Origin: Streptomyces sp. NRRL F-5630
GTDB taxonomy: Bacteria; Actinomycetota; Actinomycetes; Streptomycetales; Streptomycetaceae
Assembly: GCF_000719475.1 (NCBI RefSeq)
Contig: NZ_JOGO01000034.1
Location: 1 to 63,644, forward strand
Direction: 5' to 3'
Length of the DNA stretch: 63,644 bases
A program made the translations under genes and the position numbers. A model generated the notes under the pieces. That model was given only the letters and a program-made list of their open reading frames with translations, did no database searches and was not told the DNA's origin. Of this stretch, positions 26,775-35,247 are shown piece by piece. Each line of letters begins with the position of its first letter. Within the stretch, counting starts at the first letter, position 1.

Positions 26775-27940
26775 GGCACGGGGCTCCTTGTCGTGGCGGG
26801 CTGCTCGGGGGTGTGGCTGTCGGAGATCCGGCTCCCAGGGGGCTGGCCCTCGGGGGTGGGGCTCTCCGGGGCGTGGGTGAGGAAGTCCTGCACGGTCGCG
26901 CGCTCGCGGTGCCAGGTGGCGAGCGCCGCGCGGAGGGTGGCGGCGGTGGTCGGGCCGGTGGGGACGAGCGCCGCCATACGGGTGGCGAGCCGCTGGGCGG
27001 GGGTGGCCCCGTCCGCCGCGTACGCGGTCAAGATCCGTACGGCGGCGCTGAGTTCCTTCGCCTCGCGGCGGATCAGGTAGCCGGTCGCGACCCCGGGCGG
27101 CGGGTCGAGGTAGTAGAGCCAGCGGGCGACGCGGACCCGGAGCATTCCGGCGGTCATGGTCCAGTCGCTACGGGACGGTTCCGTGCCCGCGCCGATGCGG
27201 CGGTCCGCCGGGATACGGCGCAGGGCGGCTTCCAGTGCGACATGCGCCGTACGGAGGAGGTGGCGCGCGCCGCGCTCTGCGGCGTGGTGGAGGAAGAGTT
27301 CGGCGTATCCCTCCAGGCCCTCCGGGCGCCACTGCGTGAGCGCGGCCGTCTTGCCGGGGCAGCGGGTCCGCGTCGCGAGCGCGGAGGCGGCGAACCAGCA
27401 CGGGGCGAGGTAGTGCCAGGCGACGCAGTGGCGGCGGTACGCGGTGAGGTCGCCGAGCACGTTGTCCGTGCTGTCCGCGGCGAGGCGGTACCGGCCGCCG
27501 AGCCGCGCGTGCAGGAGCGTGCAGTAGAACCGCTCGTCGGACGGGCCCCAAGGCGCCATTTGCGCGCGGGACTTCCAGCGCTGGAGTTCGCGGGCGTTGC
27601 CGCTGATCAGCGACCACGTAGCGAGTTCGGGCGCCGAGACGAAGCGGCCGTCCGCTTCCTCCAGCGTGAAGGCGAAACCGGGCGGGTGCTCCAGGAGGCG
27701 CCGGTTGTCTTCCGCCTGGCGGACCGTGGCAGCGTGCGCGGCGGCGAGGCGGTGGTTCCACTCCTCCCAGTCGTCCGGGGGCTCGGAAAGTAAGACGCGT
27801 ATGTCCAGGTCGGAGTGCGGGTCCAGCAGGTCGGCGGGCTGCCACTTGTGCGTGAGCATCGCGGCGCCGACGCCGTGGGCGGCCAGCTCACCCGCGTACG
27901 CGTCCCCGAGCCGCTCGTAGCGGGACCGCTCGGCCGTCAC
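26726..27940 (-). CDS. nucleotidyltransferase-like protein with degenerate signature
   Basis: A GTG at 27940 overlaps the preceding stop (GTGA), giving 404 aa. Near residue 45 the segment DPHSDLDIRVLL resembles the two-aspartate metal site of the Pol-beta nucleotidyltransferase fold, as in aminoglycoside nucleotidyltransferases. The usual GS loop before it is replaced by THKW, so activity is doubtful. A long helical region follows, and the last 60 residues are Pro/Ser/Thr-rich and overlap the next gene. It could adenylylate a substrate or serve as a binding protein. No closer family is recognised. Confidence 0.5.
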   Translation of the reverse strand: MTAERSRYERLGDAYAGELAAHGVGAAMLTHKWQPADLLDPHSDLDIRVLLSEPPDDWEEWNHRLAAAHAATVRQAEDNRRLLEHPPGFAFTLEEADGRFVSAPELATWSLISGNARELQRWKSRAQMAPWGPSDERFYCTLLHARLGGRYRLAADSTDNVLGDLTAYRRHCVAWHYLAPCWFAASALATRTRCPGKTAALTQWRPEGLEGYAELFLHHAAERGARHLLRTAHVALEAALRRIPADRRIGAGTEPSRSDWTMTAGMLRVRVARWLYYLDPPPGVATGYLIRREAKELSAAVRILTAYAADGATPAQRLATRMAALVPTGPTTAATLRAALATWHRERATVQDFLTHAPESPTPEGQPPGSRISDSHTPEQPATTRSPVPCPPSSRTPVRTRPAS

Positions 27941-29040
27941 CTGTCGCCTCCGGCGGTGCGTGCGCGCGACGGCGCCTTGGTCACGGTCGGGAGGAGCGGC
28001 AGCGTTACGGGGGCGCCCTCGGGCCGCTCCATCCGATCCCAGCGCAGGTCGTAGTCGACGTAGTGGAAGCCCTGCCAGGCGTCGTTGGCGTCGCGGTCGA
28101 GCATGGAGCGGAAGAGGTGCGCGAAGGCGTCGGCGAGCGTGCCCTCGGCGAGGTGGGGCTTCAGGGGGATGTCGCGGTTGTGGAGGATGCAGGGCCGGGC
28201 GACGCCGGTCGGGGTGATCTTGATGCGATTGGCGTCGGAGCAGGTGGCGCAACTGGAGTTGGAGATGAATCCGATCGAGCCCGCCCAGCCCTCGGGGCGG
28301 AGGTAGCGCCCGGGGCTGCGGACGCCGAGTTCGTCGCGGGGCACCTCGCCGGCGCCCGCGAACCACTCGTGCAGGCGGTCGCGCACCTCGGCCTCGGGGA
28401 TGAACTCGGTGTCGAAGAGCGCCTGCGCGGGGCCGATGTTCTGGAGTTCGACGAGTCGGACGGCCACGGACAGCTCGCGGGCAAGCTCGGCCACCGCGAA
28501 GGCGTCGGCCACGTAGCTGCGCTGGAGCACGCAGTTGATCTTCACGCGGAGACCGAGAGCGAGGGCGGCGTCGAGGGTGCGCCGGGTGACGCGCGGATCG
28601 CCGCCGCCCATGATCGCGGCGGAGCTCGTGGGGTCGAGGCTGTGGAGGCTGAGGTTGAGGTACGTCAGTCCGGCGTCGGCGAGCTTCTCGACGGTGAGGC
28701 CGCGGCGGAGGTTCCCGTGGCTGGTCATGCCGATCGCGGCGTCCGGGCCGAGCCCTGCGGCCAGGCCCGCGATCACGTCGAGGATGTCCGCCCGCAGGGT
28801 CGGCTCGCCGCCGGAGCAGTGCGCCTTCCGCACCCGCCACGCTCCGGCCTCCGTGGCGATGGCCGCGTAGTCGTCGGCGGTGAGGGGCCGGTCCTTGTGC
28901 CCGTAGTCCGGCATGCAACGGGGCTTGCAGAACACGCAGTCCAGGTTGCACAGCGAGTTCAGGGTGAGGGCGAGGTACGGGTGGTTGCGGCCGTTCGCCG
29001 CGAACGCGGCGGCGAGCGCGCGGTGTTGAGCGAGGGGCAT
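27937..29040 (-). CDS. MoaA-like radical SAM enzyme
   Basis: The product is 367 aa from an ATG at 29040. The N-terminal cluster motif is C31-x3-C35-x2-C38 (SLCNLDCVFCKP) with the GGEP motif as CSGGEPTLR. The C-terminal region has the MoaA-type second cluster: CATCSDANRIKITPTGVARPC, three cysteines in CxxC-x13-C spacing with the family's NRI..T..G core. MoaA rearranges GTP in molybdopterin synthesis, but no moaC or other cofactor genes are nearby, so this is probably a repurposed paralog acting on a nucleotide-like or other substrate in the cluster. The stop overlaps the next start. Confidence 0.85.
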   Translation of the reverse strand: MPLAQHRALAAAFAANGRNHPYLALTLNSLCNLDCVFCKPRCMPDYGHKDRPLTADDYAAIATEAGAWRVRKAHCSGGEPTLRADILDVIAGLAAGLGPDAAIGMTSHGNLRRGLTVEKLADAGLTYLNLSLHSLDPTSSAAIMGGGDPRVTRRTLDAALALGLRVKINCVLQRSYVADAFAVAELARELSVAVRLVELQNIGPAQALFDTEFIPEAEVRDRLHEWFAGAGEVPRDELGVRSPGRYLRPEGWAGSIGFISNSSCATCSDANRIKITPTGVARPCILHNRDIPLKPHLAEGTLADAFAHLFRSMLDRDANDAWQGFHYVDYDLRWDRMERPEGAPVTLPLLPTVTKAPSRARTAGGDR

Positions 29041-29043
29041 CGG

Positions 29044-30021
29044 TCAGCCTCCAGTGCGGAGAGGGAGGGCGGCGGGAACCTCGGCGAGGCCGTCGAGCGG
29101 CCGTCCCGCGAGGTGGCGGTGCAGGTTGGCGGCGAAGAACGCGACCGCCTCGTTCATGTACGTACGGCTGAGCACGGAACTCTTCGGCGTGAGGACGACG
29201 CGGGGGTGCAGCCGGAGCGGGTGGTGGGCGGGGAGCGGTCTCGGGTCCGTGACGTCCAGAGCCGCGCCGCGCAGGTGGCCCGTGTCGAGGGCGTCCAGCA
29301 GGGCGAGTTGGTCGACCGTCGAGGCGCGGCCGAGGTTCAGGAAGAGGGCGCCGGGCTTGAAGGCCGCGAAGAGGCGGCGGTCGAAGTAGCGGTGGGTGGC
29401 GACCGTGGCGGGGAGGAGGTCGACGACCACGTCCGCGGCGGCGACCGCCGGGTGCGCGGCCGTCGTGATCCAGGGCTCGGCGCTCGTCGGCGGGGTCCTC
29501 CGTACGCCGATGACGCGCATCCCGAAGGAGCGCGCCGCGCGGGCGACGTGTCCGCCGACGCTGCCGCAGCCGACGATGGTCATCGTCGCCCCGGCCAAGT
29601 CGAAGAACTCCTCGGCCAGCTCGTCCTTCCACCAGACGCGGTTGCGTTGCACGCGCTGACTCGTGAACAGCCCGCGCGAGAAGCCGAGGACGAGCCCCAT
29701 GGCGTGCTCGGCCATGGGCCGCCCGTGGAAGCCGTACGAACGGGACACGGCCACGCCGGCCGCGTGGGCCTCGGTGACGGGGAGGTGGTCGGTACCGGCG
29801 GCTGGGGAGGCGATCCAGCGCAGGTGAGGGGCGGCGGGCAGCCACGAGGGCGCGAAGCGCCACCCGAAGTAGACGTGGGTGTCAGTGAGATGACGCGGTA
29901 CGTCGGCCTCGGTCGCCGTACGGAACTCGACGCCCGGGAAGGCGCCGGACAGCGCGCGCTCGTGCTCGGCGGACAGACGCCAGAAGGCGTGCGGGGACTC
30001 CAGGCAGGTCAGCACCTTCAC
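29044..30021 (-). CDS. D-2-hydroxyacid dehydrogenase family protein with Lys in place of the catalytic His
   Basis: A GTG at 30021 overlaps the glycosyltransferase stop (GTGA); the product is 325 aa. The NAD-binding fold is clear: MTIVGCGSVGGHVAR, then FLNLGRASTVD with the substrate-binding arginine and ALDVTDPRPLP. Where family members read LTPH with the acid-base histidine, this protein has LTPKSS. The loss of the histidine means ordinary 2-oxoacid reduction may be abolished or altered; lysine could serve as a proton donor as in other dehydrogenase families. A keto/hydroxy-acid or ketose step in the pathway is possible. The gene sits 3 bp before the MoaA-like gene. Confidence 0.78.
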   Translation of the reverse strand: MKVLTCLESPHAFWRLSAEHERALSGAFPGVEFRTATEADVPRHLTDTHVYFGWRFAPSWLPAAPHLRWIASPAAGTDHLPVTEAHAAGVAVSRSYGFHGRPMAEHAMGLVLGFSRGLFTSQRVQRNRVWWKDELAEEFFDLAGATMTIVGCGSVGGHVARAARSFGMRVIGVRRTPPTSAEPWITTAAHPAVAAADVVVDLLPATVATHRYFDRRLFAAFKPGALFLNLGRASTVDQLALLDALDTGHLRGAALDVTDPRPLPAHHPLRLHPRVVLTPKSSVLSRTYMNEAVAFFAANLHRHLAGRPLDGLAEVPAALPLRTGG

Positions 30022-31319
30022 CGGCGGACCTCGCTCGGCGCCAGAGCCCACGGTGCGAGCTTCGCAAGAAGGGAGGCGATGCCTTTTTCGTAGTCGTAGC
30101 GGGACCGGACGAGCGCCGCGCCGGTCGCGCGGAGGCGCTCGCGTTCTCGCGGGAGGACGGTCAGGGCGCGGTGGAGCGCAACGGCGAGCGACCGGGGGTT
30201 GCGCGGCGCGGCGGTGAAGCCGGTCTCGCCCTCGACGACCGTCTGGGCCAGCCCTCCGGCGGCGGTCGCCACCACCGGGGCCGCTCCCGCCGCGAACGCT
30301 TCCAAGGGGATGCGCCCGAAGGGTTCCTCGCGCGAGGGCACGACGACGGCGCGGAGCGCGGGGCTGTGCAGCCAGGCGCGGATCGCCGGGGAGAAACGTG
30401 TGAGCAGGGTCGCGTCGAGCCCGTACGCGTCGATACGGGATGCCAGGTCCTCCTGGTACGGGGTGAGACCTCGGCGCGCTTCGGAGGTCACGGCCGCGAG
30501 GAGCAGGTGCGGGGTACGGACTCCGCGTTCCTTGAGGAGGTGGAGTGCGTCGAGGAGGTCGTCGAAGCCCTTCGTGGGCACGGCGCGGCCCATGGCGAGG
30601 AGGAAGCCGGGGCGGGCTCGGAACGGCAGCGGGGGAAGCTCGCTGGGCCGGGCGAGCTCGCGCCGGATCAGCCCGTTCGGCAGAGCGACCACGGCGGCCG
30701 GTGGCACCTCGTACCGGCTCACGAGGTGACCGCGCATCGCGGCGGAGATGGCGCCGATCTTCCCGCCCCGGGAGGTCGCCGCCCGCAGCGCGGCACGTTC
30801 CCAGCGGATGCGGGTGATGTCCTCGGGGTGGGCGAGGACAGCGGTCGAACGCGGGACGAGCAGGAGATCCGCTCCGGGCGACGCTTCGAGGCCCAGGAGC
30901 GGGGTGTCGAGACCGACGACGAGGCAGCGGTCCGCGCGAGCGGCGATCCGCGCCGCCGCCTCGCTCGCCGACGCGCTCAACCGGATCGCGCCATGGAGCG
31001 AGTCGGGGTCCGTCCGATGCTCCTGGAGCGTGACGACCTCGGCGCCTGATTGCCGCATCATGCGCTGGACCTCGGCCGTCCATCGCCGGTCGTGGGCCAT
31101 GTTCGGCTCGTCCGGCGTGATGACGGAGAGGCGGTCGGGGGGCAGCAGGCGGGTCAGCGCGGTGAGGAAGGCGCGGTTGCTGAAGCCGCTGCCGGAGGTC
31201 GTGCCGTGGAAGCCCTCGTGGAGGGCGACGACGACGCGGGGGGTTTCCGCTGGCGTGGGCGTCAGCCTCGCGGGGCCGGTGGGTGTGCGCCGCTGTTCGC
31301 CTCGGGTGGGGGTGGCCAT
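30018..31319 (-). CDS. GT4-family glycosyltransferase
   Basis: The ATG at 31319 overlaps the stop of the regulator-like ATPase gene (ATGA); the product is 433 aa. The N-terminal half contains HEGFHGTTSGSGFSNRAF, a donor-fold opening, and the C-terminal half has FLLAMGRAVPTKGFDDLLDAL, VVPSREEPFGRIPLEAFAAG and the GGLAQTV loop. These are the standard blocks of GT-B retaining GT4 enzymes, with the E-x7-E pair. Donor sugar and acceptor are unknown. It is longer than the other glycosyltransferase of the operon (22656-23642), and the two are only distantly alike. Confidence 0.85.
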   Translation of the reverse strand: MATPTRGEQRRTPTGPARLTPTPAETPRVVVALHEGFHGTTSGSGFSNRAFLTALTRLLPPDRLSVITPDEPNMAHDRRWTAEVQRMMRQSGAEVVTLQEHRTDPDSLHGAIRLSASASEAAARIAARADRCLVVGLDTPLLGLEASPGADLLLVPRSTAVLAHPEDITRIRWERAALRAATSRGGKIGAISAAMRGHLVSRYEVPPAAVVALPNGLIRRELARPSELPPLPFRARPGFLLAMGRAVPTKGFDDLLDALHLLKERGVRTPHLLLAAVTSEARRGLTPYQEDLASRIDAYGLDATLLTRFSPAIRAWLHSPALRAVVVPSREEPFGRIPLEAFAAGAAPVVATAAGGLAQTVVEGETGFTAAPRNPRSLAVALHRALTVLPRERERLRATGAALVRSRYDYEKGIASLLAKLAPWALAPSEVRR

Positions 31320-31822
31320 CAGGAATCGCCGCCGCTCGTGAGGCGGCACCAGGCCCGGGTCGTCGCGGCGCCGGTCCGCAGGGACCACGCGTCGGCCAGA
31401 GCGGCGACGATCAGCAACCCGCGCCCCGACTCGTCGTCCTCACCGGGAACTGCCGGGATCACGGAACTCGTGCGGAGGCAGCCGCCGTCGGTGACCGTGA
31501 TCTCGACCTCCAGCCCACCGGCGGCGGGCCTGGTGCGGTCCACGCACAGGACGAGGGGAGCCCGCCCCGACGCGAAGGCATCGGTCGCGAGTTCGGAGGT
31601 GATGAGGCGGGCGTCGTCGAGGAGTTCTCGTGCCGCGCCGTGCAGGGCGACCGTGACGGCTTCTCGGGCGATCTCGGCCGCCTCCGGGCCGTACGGGAGG
31701 TCCGTGAGGAGCGTGGTCGTGCCGATGGCGGCTTCGCGTGCGGTCGCGGATGCCGTCTGGCCGTCGTCGCGCTCCAGCACGCTGCCCTGTCCGCCCCGGA
31801 CGGTCCTCGTGTGGGGTCCCAA
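31319..31822 (-). CDS. GHKL ATP-binding regulator (anti-sigma-factor-kinase-like)
   Basis: The product is 167 aa from an ATG at 31822. The fold elements LDDARLITSELATDAF (N-box with glutamate), VTDGGCL and GRGLLIVAALADAW (G-box) match the single-domain HATPase_c_2 proteins abundant in Streptomyces, related to SpoIIAB/RsbW. The N-box has TSELATDA rather than the usual ELVTNA, a modest deviation. It heads the leftward operon and is divergent from the helix-turn-helix/TPR regulator at 32026, a pairing often seen in Streptomyces. Its exact partner is unknown. Confidence 0.8.
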   Translation of the reverse strand: MGPHTRTVRGGQGSVLERDDGQTASATAREAAIGTTTLLTDLPYGPEAAEIAREAVTVALHGAARELLDDARLITSELATDAFASGRAPLVLCVDRTRPAAGGLEVEITVTDGGCLRTSSVIPAVPGEDDESGRGLLIVAALADAWSLRTGAATTRAWCRLTSGGDS

Positions 31823-32025
31823 GGCTCACCTCTTTCTCCGTGGGCTCTCCCCGGCGGGCTTTCGCCGGGGTCCAAGGAGACTGGAGGGGGAGCGGCCCCA
31901 GGGACCCGATCAACCGGTCAACTCGGTCAACTTCTCGGCGAAATAGGTGGATCGGCCGCGCATGGGCATCACGATGGTGAGGCGGGCCGACGACAGGCGC
32001 ACCGCTCACGCGAAGGTGGTCGTGG

Positions 32026-33468
32026 ATGGCACCACACACGGGGGAACCGAACGCCGCGCTGGCCGGGTGCCTCGACGAACTCGGCTGGAGCCCGAAGGCG
32101 CTCGCGCGCAAGCTCAACCGGGTGTTCGGCACGGGTACGGTGGCCGAGTCGGCGCCGTACCACTGGCGGGACGCGGGCGCGTTGCCCCGAAGTCCTCTGC
32201 CCGCGATGACCGCCTACGTCCTGGCCCAGGAGCTGGGCAGACCGGTGCCCGTCGCCGACCTGTGGCAGGGGCGCGCGGGCGACTCCTCCGCGCTCGTCCC
32301 CGCCGATACGGATCTCGCGAAGCCGTGGACCAGGAACGGCATGGAGGCGATCGTGGAGGACTGGGTACGAGGCGGGCTCGTCGATCGCCGCCGCTTCCTC
32401 GCGATCTCGGGCGCGGGCCTGCTGGCGATCGTCGCCCAGTACCTTGACGGGACGGCCGGCCGGGGAAGCTATCCGCCCGGCAGCGCGCTGACCGGCACCG
32501 ATCCGCTCATCGAGCAGGTCGAGCACCACCTCCCCATGCTGTCGGCACTGGACGACGAACACGGCGGCGCACGCCATCTCCCCTACGTAGGAGCCCAGTT
32601 CCGCGCGATCGGTCTGCTCATCCATGACGGAGGGCACTCCCCCGCCACCGCGACCCGTCTCGTCCGGGCACTCGCGGAGATCGGGCAGCTCGCCGGATGG
32701 ATGGCCTTCGACGCCGCCGACCACGGCCTCGCCCAGCGCTACTTCGTCACCGCGCTCCGCGCCGCGCACCAGGTCAACGATCTGCCGCTGTCAGCGCACA
32801 TCCTCGGCGACCTCTCCTTCCAGGCGGCGAGCCGGGGCCACCCGGCGGACGCCATCGCCCTCGGCGAGGCCGCCCGCCGCGCGAGCGAGGCCGCGCCGCC
32901 CGTCGTCCGCGCGTCCGTGCTGTCCCGGCTGGCGTACGCGTACGCCGTCGCCGGGCGGGACGACGACTTCGCACACGCCCGGGGGACGGCGGCCGAACTG
33001 ATCGCCTCACGGAACGGCGGGCGGGAGGAGCCCCGCTGGATGTACTTCCTGACCCCCAACCACCTGGACTGCCAGGCCGGTTACGGGCTCGTGCAGATGG
33101 GCCGCGCCGAGCTGCGGTCGGAGAACGGGCGAAAAGGGCGGCGGCTTCTGGCACAGGGCACGGAGATGCTGCGCTCGGGGGCGTACGAGGTGCCCCGGGG
33201 CGATCCCAGTCAGCGCAGAGCCATGTTCGAGGGCGCATGGCTGGCTCTCGGGCACAGCGCGCACGGCGACTTGGAAACCGCCTGCGAGGTCGGACGCATC
33301 GTGGCCGACCGCCTGAACGTCGTGCGCTCGCCCCGCAGCGCGGCCCTGCTCCACCAGCTCGCGGCGGACCTGCGCCGAAGGCAGCGCAACGCCCACGTCC
33401 GTACGTTCCTCCCCGAGCTGGAGCACGCGCTCGCCGAGCACGCTCCGGCGGTGCCGCCCGGTCGTTAG
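32026..33468 (+). CDS. helix-turn-helix/TPR-like transcriptional regulator
   Basis: The product is 480 aa from an ATG at 32026. Residues 10-80 form a putative helix-turn-helix (ALAGCLDELGWSPKALARKLN). A segment RRRFLAISGAGLLAIVAQYL follows, and the C-terminal 300 residues are helix-turn-helix repeats of TPR type (paired Ala-rich helices such as HILGDLSFQAASRGHPADAIALGEAA). This is a common Streptomyces architecture in cluster-linked regulators. It is divergent from the operon beginning at 31822 with a 203-bp shared promoter region, so it may control that operon. Its downstream neighbour is the flavoprotein gene 10 bp away. Confidence 0.75.
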   Translation: MAPHTGEPNAALAGCLDELGWSPKALARKLNRVFGTGTVAESAPYHWRDAGALPRSPLPAMTAYVLAQELGRPVPVADLWQGRAGDSSALVPADTDLAKPWTRNGMEAIVEDWVRGGLVDRRRFLAISGAGLLAIVAQYLDGTAGRGSYPPGSALTGTDPLIEQVEHHLPMLSALDDEHGGARHLPYVGAQFRAIGLLIHDGGHSPATATRLVRALAEIGQLAGWMAFDAADHGLAQRYFVTALRAAHQVNDLPLSAHILGDLSFQAASRGHPADAIALGEAARRASEAAPPVVRASVLSRLAYAYAVAGRDDDFAHARGTAAELIASRNGGREEPRWMYFLTPNHLDCQAGYGLVQMGRAELRSENGRKGRRLLAQGTEMLRSGAYEVPRGDPSQRRAMFEGAWLALGHSAHGDLETACEVGRIVADRLNVVRSPRSAALLHQLAADLRRRQRNAHVRTFLPELEHALAEHAPAVPPGR

Positions 33469-33477
33469 GGTCGGTGC

Positions 33478-34440
33478 ATGACCGGAGTTGAGCGGGTTGT
33501 CGTTGTCGGAGCGGGCGTCGCCGGGCTCACCACCGCGATCGTTCTCGCGGAGGCGGGACTGGCGGTGCACGTGGTGGCCGAGGAGATCCCGGGGGTCACG
33601 TCGCTGGCGGCGGGGGCGATGTGGGGGCCGTACCTGGTCGAGCCGAAGGCCAAGGTGGACGAGTGGAGCCGACGGTCGCTGGAGGTCTTCCGGGAGCTGG
33701 CGGGCGACCCGGCGACGGGCGTACGGCTCACGAGCGGTGTTGAGGCCTCGCGTACGGCGGAGGCTCCACCGGAGTGGGCGACGACGCTGCCCGACTACCG
33801 CCCGTGCGAGGCAGCTGAGCTGCCGCCGGGGTTCACGGCCGGATACCGGTTCACCGTCCCGCTGATCGACATGCCCGTCTACCTGGGGTACTTGCTGCGC
33901 CGGCTGGAGGCGGCCGGAGGGACGGTCGAGCAGCGGCGCGTGACCTCGCTCGCGGACGCGGGGTCGGCTGACGTGCTCGTGAACTGCTCGGGGATGGGAG
34001 CGCGGGAGCTGACCCCGGACGCTGATCTACGGCCGATTCGCGGTCAGCACGTCGTGGTCGAGAACCCGGGCCTGACGGAGTTCTTCTCGGAGGACACGGG
34101 AACCTCGTCGGAGCTGCTGTGCTTCTACCCGCACGGGCAGACGGTCGTGTTGGGCGGTACGGCGGTCGAGGGCGAAGTCGGCCTCGCGCGGGACGACGAG
34201 GCGGCGGCCGGGATTCTGGCCCGGTGCGCGGAGGTCGAGCCGCGACTGGCCGGGGCGCGAGTTCTGGAGCACCGGGTGGGAGCCCGGCCGACCTGCGCCG
34301 TTGTGCGGGTCGAGGAGGAGTCGGCGGTGAGCGGGGCGCGGGTCGTGCACAACTACGGGCACGGGGGTGCGGGGGTGACGTTGTCGTGGGGGTGCGCGGG
34401 GGAGGTTGTGAGGGTGCTGGGAGAGAAGAGGTCAGCCTGA
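33478..34440 (+). CDS. D-amino-acid-oxidase-like FAD enzyme
   Basis: The product is 320 aa from an ATG at 33478. The FAD-binding dinucleotide motif is VVVVGAGVAGLTTAIVLAE, and the family's later blocks appear as SLAAGAMWGPY, NCSGMGARELTPD, RPIRGQH and the final NYGHGGAGVTLSWGCA. The length is slightly short of the usual 330-345 aa but all motifs are present. It should oxidise a D-amino acid to its oxo acid with release of ammonia and peroxide. It lies 10 bp after the regulator, so it probably belongs to the same transcript; its role in the cluster is not known. Confidence 0.9.
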   Translation: MTGVERVVVVGAGVAGLTTAIVLAEAGLAVHVVAEEIPGVTSLAAGAMWGPYLVEPKAKVDEWSRRSLEVFRELAGDPATGVRLTSGVEASRTAEAPPEWATTLPDYRPCEAAELPPGFTAGYRFTVPLIDMPVYLGYLLRRLEAAGGTVEQRRVTSLADAGSADVLVNCSGMGARELTPDADLRPIRGQHVVVENPGLTEFFSEDTGTSSELLCFYPHGQTVVLGGTAVEGEVGLARDDEAAAGILARCAEVEPRLAGARVLEHRVGARPTCAVVRVEEESAVSGARVVHNYGHGGAGVTLSWGCAGEVVRVLGEKRSA

Positions 34441-34532
34441 ACAGACGCGTATGCCGAGAGAAGTCGCTGCTTTCGGGGGAGCTTCCGGCGCGGGACGACC
34501 TGTGCGATGCAAACACGCGCGTCGCTGTCGGG

Positions 34533-34826
34533 CTACTGGTCGGCGCGCTGATTGAGCCAGGACTTCTCCAGCGCCGACAACGGCGGTGGAGGCGTGGGAC
34601 CGGTGTCGTTGTAGACCCCGATGGGGTCTTCCGGATCGGACCACGAGCCAACCGCCCAGAGCCGGTAGACGTGTTCACCCCCTCCCGGCAGCGGTACCGC
34701 GATGACGTCGGGAGCGGGCGGGCCCGGGATGCACCGGCCCACGTCCTCTGCGTACGGCCCGCCCTCGAAGACCGCGTGCATCCAGCCCTGCGGCGGCCTC
34801 CCGGTCACATCGAAGATGTCCTCCAC
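34533..34826 (-). CDS. 97-aa hypothetical protein
   Basis: A GTG start at 34826 follows a strong GGAGGGGGAGGC ribosome site. The product is 97 aa with no membrane segment; it has aromatic and proline-rich stretches (HAVFEGGPYAED, PLPGGGEHVYRLW, GPTPPPPLSALEKSW). No family is recognised. It converges with the flavoprotein gene and ends the cargo region before the mobilization genes. Confidence 0.55.
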   Translation of the reverse strand: MEDIFDVTGRPPQGWMHAVFEGGPYAEDVGRCIPGPPAPDVIAVPLPGGGEHVYRLWAVGSWSDPEDPIGVYNDTGPTPPPPLSALEKSWLNQRADQ

Positions 34827-35247
34827 GCCTCCCCCTCCTCAGGTGCCGAGATCCTAGGAGGTCGGGAGCCACTCGTCCCGACCGGTTCCGCTCACGAACA
34901 TCGACAGTGGATGTGCACTCGTCTCGACAACGCTCCGGAACGCCGCTTCACGACAGAGCCCCGGTCCGCCGCCAGTTGAGGGAGGTCGCGTCGCCGGGGT
35001 CTGCGCACGGGGCTTACCGGCACTGGCTTGCACTAAGTAGCGGGAAGGGTCCCTGCCTGAACTTGCCGATCTGTGGGACGAGGCTCTGGACGGGCCGAAG
35101 TGGGACCCGGGCATCGTTGTCTGGGACTGTCCTTGATCCCCCGATCCCGCCGTGTGGAGAAGCCCCCTATTCGACCGGAGCAGGACCTTACAACTACCGA
35201 TCAAGGAAGCTGCCCCAGCCGTCTCGTGAGGCAGGCCATGAAGCGGC
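34827..35247. other. gap between the cargo cluster and the mobilization genes
   Basis: This 421-bp gap lies just past the relaxase 3' end. It has mixed-composition sequence without a convincing coding frame. It is one candidate place for an origin of transfer, but I can point to no nick site or strong repeat. Confidence 0.35.

Noticed and set aside
27937..29040. A true molybdopterin-cofactor moaA.
   Set aside because: Motifs match MoaA-like enzymes, but no moaC, moaE, moeA or related genes are nearby and the gene is embedded in the cluster operon; treated as a paralog.
26726..29863. An unbroken 1045-codon minus-strand frame.
   Set aside because: Only the portion up to 27940 is gene-like; the rest is an Arg/Pro-rich frame antiparallel in phase to the MoaA-like and dehydrogenase genes, a typical shadow in high-G+C DNA.
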